Origin: Bacillus horti | GTDB lineage: Bacteria; Bacillota; Bacilli; Caldalkalibacillales; JCM-10596 | Assembly: GCF_030813115.1 (NCBI RefSeq) | Contig: NZ_JAUSTY010000011.1 | Location: 88,376 to 152,375 of the forward strand | Direction: 5' to 3' | DNA: 64,000 bases | Part shown: positions 60,720 to 64,000 of the stretch, in pieces | Layout: each line of letters starts with the position of its first letter | Numbering within the stretch: the first letter of the stretch is position 1 | Program-made: the position numbers and the translations under genes | Notes under the pieces: model-generated | Told to the model about the DNA's origin: nothing | Database searches by the model: none | Seen by the model: only the letters and a program-made list of their open reading frames with translations

Positions 60720-60937
60720 AGGTCAATTACTCAGGTTTATTTCAAGCATATCGTTTATTTCCCTATTGTGGGGTGAAGTACAAGTTCGCTCAAGCCCCTG
60801 AATCCATCTAATGTAGAAAAGTACAAAAGGATTGGTCGCCTCACGCCATATGCGGATATGCAAAGGCTCACAAGCAGTTCGAACATGCCATGGTGTGGTC
60901 AAGGCTATTCAATTATTGTTAAATCTTTTTTGCTACT
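60720..60937. other. Unassigned sequence, probably gene debris
   Basis: No intact gene. One plus-strand frame reads FPYCGVKYKFAQAPESI followed by stop and then CRKVQKDW; it could be a decayed transposase or other remnant but I cannot name it. Confidence 0.3.
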
Positions 60938-61258
60938 TTATTGAATTAATTCATGCTCTACTCCATATGGTTTTATCCAAAATCTAATAATAGGAACTTT
61001 ATATACTATATTTATCCTATTACCAACTTGAAAAGCATTATACTCCATTCGGTCGTAATCAACTGTCTTAGGGTATTTTTTAGTGTCTAGCTGGATAGTA
61101 AAGATGCCAAAATCACTGTTCCCATCATATTTATATTCCTTAGCTATAACAGTTCCTACATCTGATTGAGTAATATCTAAGAATCCTTCAGCGGTTAAAA
61201 TAATTAGAGCGCCAACTATAGTGAATAGTAAAACTTGCCTAACACTTTTCTTTTTCAT
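60938..61258 (-). CDS. Membrane-anchored small protein of unknown function
   Basis: 106 residues from ATG 61258 (a TTG four codons earlier is possible; SD weak for both). Basic start KKKSVRQ, one membrane helix (about 9-26), then an extracytoplasmic domain with VGTVIAKEYKYDG and VGNRINIVYKVP. That strand pattern resembles small beta-barrel domains where a metal or cell-wall ligand is bound, but no family is recognised. It stands between the debris region and the SOS operon. Confidence 0.6.
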   Translation of the reverse strand: MKKKSVRQVLLFTIVGALIILTAEGFLDITQSDVGTVIAKEYKYDGNSDFGIFTIQLDTKKYPKTVDYDRMEYNAFQVGNRINIVYKVPIIRFWIKPYGVEHELIQ

Positions 61259-61319
61259 GCTCTCATCCAACTCACGATTAGTATAGAACCTGAAACCATT
61301 ATATCATAATTTCACCTAT

Positions 61320-61351
61320 AAAAGGTTGGTGTATTTCTCACCAACCTTTTT
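61320..61351. terminator. Terminator after the SOS two-gene operon
   Basis: AAAAGGTTGGTG and CACCAACCTTTTT form a perfect 12-bp stem with a seven-base loop. Confidence 0.92.
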
Positions 61352-61354
61352 ACT

Positions 61355-61570
61355 TTACTGATATCTGTCTTGATCCCGAAACATCGGGTAACTGAAATTC
61401 TGATTATTAGTCCTTTCTATTTGATACGTACCATTACTATTTTTTCTCCATAAATTTGTTACAGAAGAATAGTCTTGAAAACGCATAGTTCCTACAGTTC
61501 GAATTCCTGTTATTCTTAACCACTCTTTTGCTCTTGGACATCTATAAATCACTCCTCCATCCTTCAACAT
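61355..61570 (-). CDS. Small protein in the SOS operon, unknown function
   Basis: 71 residues; the ATG overlaps the last 29 bases of the gene before it and has a weak AGCAGG SD, so it depends on coupled translation. Contains MLKDGGVIYRCPRAKEW and GTMRFQDYSSVTNLWRK; rich in Arg, Asn and aromatic residues. No family recognised. It shares the LexA-controlled promoter of the upstream gene. Confidence 0.55.
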   Translation of the reverse strand: MLKDGGVIYRCPRAKEWLRITGIRTVGTMRFQDYSSVTNLWRKNSNGTYQIERTNNQNFSYPMFRDQDRYQ

Positions 61571-61916
61571 ACCTGCTTAATTTTTCTTGTAGCTCTGCCT
61601 TCACCACTGTCCACATCACGGAGAGCTGGTAATGGTAGCCCCGGCATAGATAGCTTACTGTCACCCCTACTTCATTCTTGCTTTGTTCATATACTCTAAG
61701 TCCTCGTGTATATAGACCTTTACGAATGGTTCTTAAATCTACGGTTGCCTGCTGCTGAACGTAGCTTAAGATGTTTACGTAAACGCTCACCATTTTTAAG
61801 GAGGCTCCCTGCAATAGATGTGTGTCTCGTTCTAAAATGTCTAGAAGGATAGGAAGAAGAATAAAATTTTTGATGAGCTTTAGATCTTCTTCTGTCTCCA
61901 ACGGAGCCTTTTTCAT
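61542..61916 (-). CDS. LexA-controlled helical protein of unknown function
   Basis: 124 residues from ATG 61916 behind GAGGAGG. Mostly helical: LIKNFILLPILLDILERD, LKMVSVYVNILSYVQQQ, TIRKGLYTRGLRVYEQSK and SYLCRGYHYQLSVMWTVVKAEL. It resembles uncharacterised proteins of Bacillus phages and plasmids that accompany UvrX-type polymerases (from memory, low certainty). Two LexA boxes directly precede it, so it should be DNA-damage inducible. Confidence 0.7.
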   Translation of the reverse strand: MKKAPLETEEDLKLIKNFILLPILLDILERDTHLLQGASLKMVSVYVNILSYVQQQATVDLRTIRKGLYTRGLRVYEQSKNEVGVTVSYLCRGYHYQLSVMWTVVKAELQEKLSRYVEGWRSDL

Positions 61917-61934
61917 AAATATCCTCCTCAAAAG

Positions 61935-61981
61935 AGAATGTATGTTCTGTTGTGTAATTATTATATGCGAATGTACGTTCT
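61935..61981 (-). promoter_or_regulatory. Two LexA-like boxes of the second SOS operon
   Basis: AGAATGTATGTTCT (61935-61948) and CGAATGTACGTTCT (61968-61981) are 33 bp apart, the same layout as upstream of uvrX. ATTATATGCGAA and GTACGTTC around the distal box are identical in both promoters, including the TATAAT on the minus strand. Confidence 0.78.
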
Positions 61982-62072
61982 TTATACAATGGTAATTTTA
62001 TTCAATCCAAACTGATAAACTTTAATAAGCGACTTGGCTCATACTTAGGTCGGATTTGCACCGCCTAGCAAT

Positions 62073-62098
62073 TAATGGTTTGCTAGGCACGCGTAAAA
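62073..62098. other. Isolated hairpin GCCTAGCA/TGCTAGGC
   Basis: Perfect eight- to nine-pair stem around ATTAATGGT without a T-run. It lies in the gap between the SOS operon promoter and the yneK terminator. Meaning unknown. Confidence 0.4.
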
Positions 62099-62142
62099 TA
62101 AAAAACCTGAGTCATAACCCATATTTAGGTCATGCTCAGGTC
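62098..62142 (-). terminator. Terminator after yneK
   Basis: On the minus strand ACCTGAGCAT pairs with ATGACTCAGGT (one bulge) and is followed by TTTTTTATTTTA. Confidence 0.82.
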
Positions 62143-62216
62143 TATTTCTACTCTTTTTGGAGAAGTGAGAAGGATGTGATCTTTGTCATTGCAGACTCAC
62201 AGACTTCCTGTTCAAT

Positions 62217-62639
62217 CTAAAACAAATGCTGATAGGGAGTCACATCAATTTGTTTTTCACGTAGCTTCTTTTTCAGGAATTTATGGTCGCGTTTTGGGGT
62301 AGCTAAGATATAGCCTCTTATGATATATTCCTCGGTTAATTCTTCAGCTCCCTCTTCAAGCAAAAGCTCTCCAATCTTACCTGCTATCTTTCCTTTAGCC
62401 ACATCTCTAAATAGCTCTGGAACAGGCTCAACTAGGTCATAAAGCAACTGCTTCTGCTTATCTCCCCAAAGATGGAGGGTTTTCTCAATATAATAATCCT
62501 GCCAATCCAGAATTGATTTACCGTCCTCTTTCGGTAAGCGCTTAAGGAACTTCCGAAACATAAAGTAGCCGCCAATTGACAGCAGGATAAATATAAAAAC
62601 GGTCCACAGAACAATAAACCCCATAAACCAAGGGGACAT
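62217..62639 (-). CDS. yneK: YneK, DUF2621 membrane protein
   Basis: 140 residues from ATG 62639 after GAGGTG (B. subtilis YneK about 149). One N-terminal membrane helix, then the invariant FRKFLKRLPKEDGKS, DWQDYYIEKT and PELFRDVAKGKIAGKIGEL blocks. Function unknown. In B. subtilis it follows ccdA-yneI-ccdC; here ccdC is close by on the other strand. Confidence 0.92.
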   Translation of the reverse strand: MSPWFMGFIVLWTVFIFILLSIGGYFMFRKFLKRLPKEDGKSILDWQDYYIEKTLHLWGDKQKQLLYDLVEPVPELFRDVAKGKIAGKIGELLLEEGAEELTEEYIIRGYILATPKRDHKFLKKKLREKQIDVTPYQHLF

Positions 62640-62941
62640 GCGAATCACCTCAATCGTATTTGGCTATTATATTATCATAAAATAGATGTCTTAGGCGAAT
62701 AAAGCAGTGATTTTTTTTAAGCTTTTGGATGAGTAAGAACTTTCTGTGTCAGTTTTGTCACATTTTCCTCAATATGGGCTATGAGTCTCTTTTTTTCTTT
62801 GACATACAAAAATACATCACCTATAATCAAAGGCAGTCAAGCACAAACTTACTTAATAAAATGAGAGTATAAGTATTACAACAAACAATGTTATTGAAAA
62901 CAGGTTTTAAGTAAATTCATTGACTAAAAAGGGTGTGAAAC
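62640..62941. other. Divergent promoter region between yneK and yisL
   Basis: A/T-rich, no gene. A minus-strand TATAAT near 62667 may serve yneK, but I find no convincing -35 for it. Nothing else is recognised. Confidence 0.35.
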
Positions 62942-63310
62942 ATGTATACGTTTTTATTCCATTTACACACTGGTGCCTGGCCAGCTATGATTTTGATTTT
63001 CTTCGTTGTTTATTTTTTAATTCGTGCGCAGAAGGAGAAAATAAGCAAAATCCTGTCTATGGTTCTACGACTTGTGTATATCGCTATGCTCGGGTCAGGA
63101 GCAGGTATGGTCATAGAGCGATTTATAGAACTAGGATTTACCAGCAGCAATTTCATTTTCCTATTAAAAGGTGTACTAGCCTTTATGCTAATTGGAACAA
63201 TGGAGGCTATCCATGGAAAAACGAAGCGTGGAGAGCGAGCAACTCCGATTTGGATCGTCTTTACGATCTTACTAATTACCGTACTTGTTTTGGGCTATCT
63301 CAAGCTATAA
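62942..63310 (+). CDS. yisL: YisL-like UPF0344 membrane protein
   Basis: 122 residues (B. subtilis YisL 118). Four hydrophobic helices, with the conserved start HLHTGAWPAMIL and the GTMEAIHGKTKRGE loop. Uncharacterised family. AAAGGGTG precedes the ATG. It is followed 63 bases later by ccdC. Confidence 0.9.
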   Translation: MYTFLFHLHTGAWPAMILIFFVVYFLIRAQKEKISKILSMVLRLVYIAMLGSGAGMVIERFIELGFTSSNFIFLLKGVLAFMLIGTMEAIHGKTKRGERATPIWIVFTILLITVLVLGYLKL

Positions 63311-63373
63311 GCCTGTGAGGTTACTTAGCTTTTGGGAAAGAGTAGCCCCTATTACATAGAGGGAGGCTAACAG

Positions 63374-63868
63374 GTGGAAACAAACTGGATGACATTTGTG
63401 ATCCCCTCAATCATTGCTATTATGATGGGTGCTATAGCTAGTTTTATACGAATGAAGGTAGCCAAAAAGCCCGTTTCGTTGAAAAAAATAGTCCTGCCCC
63501 CCTTGTTTATGTCAACGGGATTCCTCATGTTTCTCTATGCACCGACTAGACCCTCACCTATCTTGATATTAGAGGCTTTAAGTATAGGGACTGTATTTGC
63601 GATCGTATTAATTATCACAACGAAGTTTGAAGTACGCGATGGTTTTATTTACGTTCAACGCTCAAAGCTATTTATGTATATTCTAGTTGGACTTTTGTTA
63701 ATAAGGGTTGGATTACGGATTTTTTTAGGACAAGAGCTGAATCCAGAAGAGCTTTCTGGATTATTTTATCTCATGGCTTATGCGATGATTATTCCTTGGA
63801 GAATTAGTATGCTGATCACCTATTTACAGCTACAAAGGAAAATCAAAACATCTGTTGGAGAGGTATAA
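63374..63868 (+). CDS. ccdC: Cytochrome c biogenesis protein CcdC
   Basis: 164 residues from GTG after GGGAGG (B. subtilis CcdC 160). Five hydrophobic helices and the loops FLYAPTRPSP and EVRDGFIYVQRSKLF match the CcdC/DUF1453 family. In B. subtilis the gene lies in the ccdA-ccdC region but is not essential for cytochrome c synthesis. Here it is unlinked from ccdA. Confidence 0.9.
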   Translation: METNWMTFVIPSIIAIMMGAIASFIRMKVAKKPVSLKKIVLPPLFMSTGFLMFLYAPTRPSPILILEALSIGTVFAIVLIITTKFEVRDGFIYVQRSKLFMYILVGLLLIRVGLRIFLGQELNPEELSGLFYLMAYAMIIPWRISMLITYLQLQRKIKTSVGEV

Positions 63869-63906
63869 AAAGCTATATTGAAAAAAGAGCTGTACTACAT
63901 TCATAT

Positions 63907-64000
63907 TGAACTGCCCCCTGTCAAGTAGACAGTGGAATAAATAAAAGCTTAACACCAATCATAATTATGTGGTTGGTGTTATTTTTAAGCTGCTAAACTT
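63907..64000 (+). mobile_element. Probable left end of an IS3-type insertion sequence (cut by window edge)
   Basis: TGAACTGCCCCCTGTCAAG resembles terminal inverted repeats of IS3-group elements, and AACACCAA/TTGGTGTT forms a stem right behind it, followed by ATTTTTAAGCTGCTAAA. No transposase coding sequence is inside the window, so this rests on the terminal pattern alone. Confidence 0.4.

Noticed and set aside
58775..62000. Prophage
   Set aside because: An SOS polymerase, a recombinase fragment and small unknown genes are present, but no structural, lysis, packaging or intact integrase gene.
1..64000. CRISPR array or rRNA operon
   Set aside because: No regular direct repeats with spacers and no rRNA-like sequence seen; the only short tandem repeats are the TetR operators and the nrdJ-downstream 15-mers.

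Overview
The window is about 64 kb of low-to-moderate GC chromosome from an endospore-forming Bacillales bacterium. The evidence is a spoIIIA operon, spore photoproduct lyase, a YhcN/YlaJ spore lipoprotein, an ordered run of yqh/yqg/yla/ykt/yne-type genes as in Bacillus subtilis relatives, SR1P, LipM, split glycine decarboxylase (GcvPA/GcvPB), MntR and CcdA/CcdC. I cannot name the species. Many genes start with TTG or GTG behind a strong Shine-Dalgarno (SD) sequence, so several starts here are shifted to the SD-supported codon.

Layout. 0-4.3 kb: spoIIIAA to spoIIIAG on the minus strand (AG is cut by the left edge), the mother-cell/forespore channel operon. 4.6-13.7 kb: a ComB-like phosphatase, EF-P, Xaa-Pro peptidase, YqhR, a lipoprotein cytochrome c, YqhQ, a YqhP-like protein, YqhO patatin, MntR, SplB and CcdA. 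14-25 kb is the accessory part: an ABC-F gene behind a leader peptide and terminator, a DUF2268 metalloprotease lipoprotein, a divergent MFS/SgrR-like pair, an alpha/beta hydrolase with its own attenuator-like leader, a methyltransferase, and a TetR-hydrolase operon with three near-identical operators. 25-29 kb: B12-dependent ribonucleotide reductase with a pair of NrdR boxes, and D-amino-acid aminotransferase. 29-34.3 kb: LipM and gcvT-gcvPA-gcvPB under a tandem glycine riboswitch. 34.4-42.9 kb: YqhH, YqhG, an unknown exported protein, YqzE, a lipoprotein with a copper-amine-oxidase-N-like domain, tRNA-Gln, a DUF2626 protein, a MidA-like methyltransferase and YqgX. 42.9-50.1 kb: the yla group (PhoH/YlaK, YlaJ, YlaI, YlaH, TypA, YlaF). 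50.2-56 kb: a beta-hydroxyacid dehydrogenase, YktC, YktB, SpeA, SR1/SR1P and a DUF1885 protein. 56-62 kb: a TetR-regulated ABC-2-type permease, a LexA-controlled Y-family polymerase (UvrX), gene debris (serine recombinase tail joined to a SulP tail) and a second LexA-controlled two-gene operon. 62-64 kb: YneK, YisL, CcdC and the probable start of an insertion sequence.

The least ordinary content is non-coding. A 130-bp two-hairpin intergenic repeat occurs as two complete and three partial copies, with no transposase nearby. Two genes have terminator leaders that contain short ORFs. One TetR gene has three tandem 17-bp operators that overlap a clear sigma-A promoter. Two SOS promoters share a 21-bp block and the same two-box layout. 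A small-RNA/peptide gene of the SR1/SR1P type sits on the antisense side beside speA. I saw no CRISPR array, rRNA operon or intact prophage.
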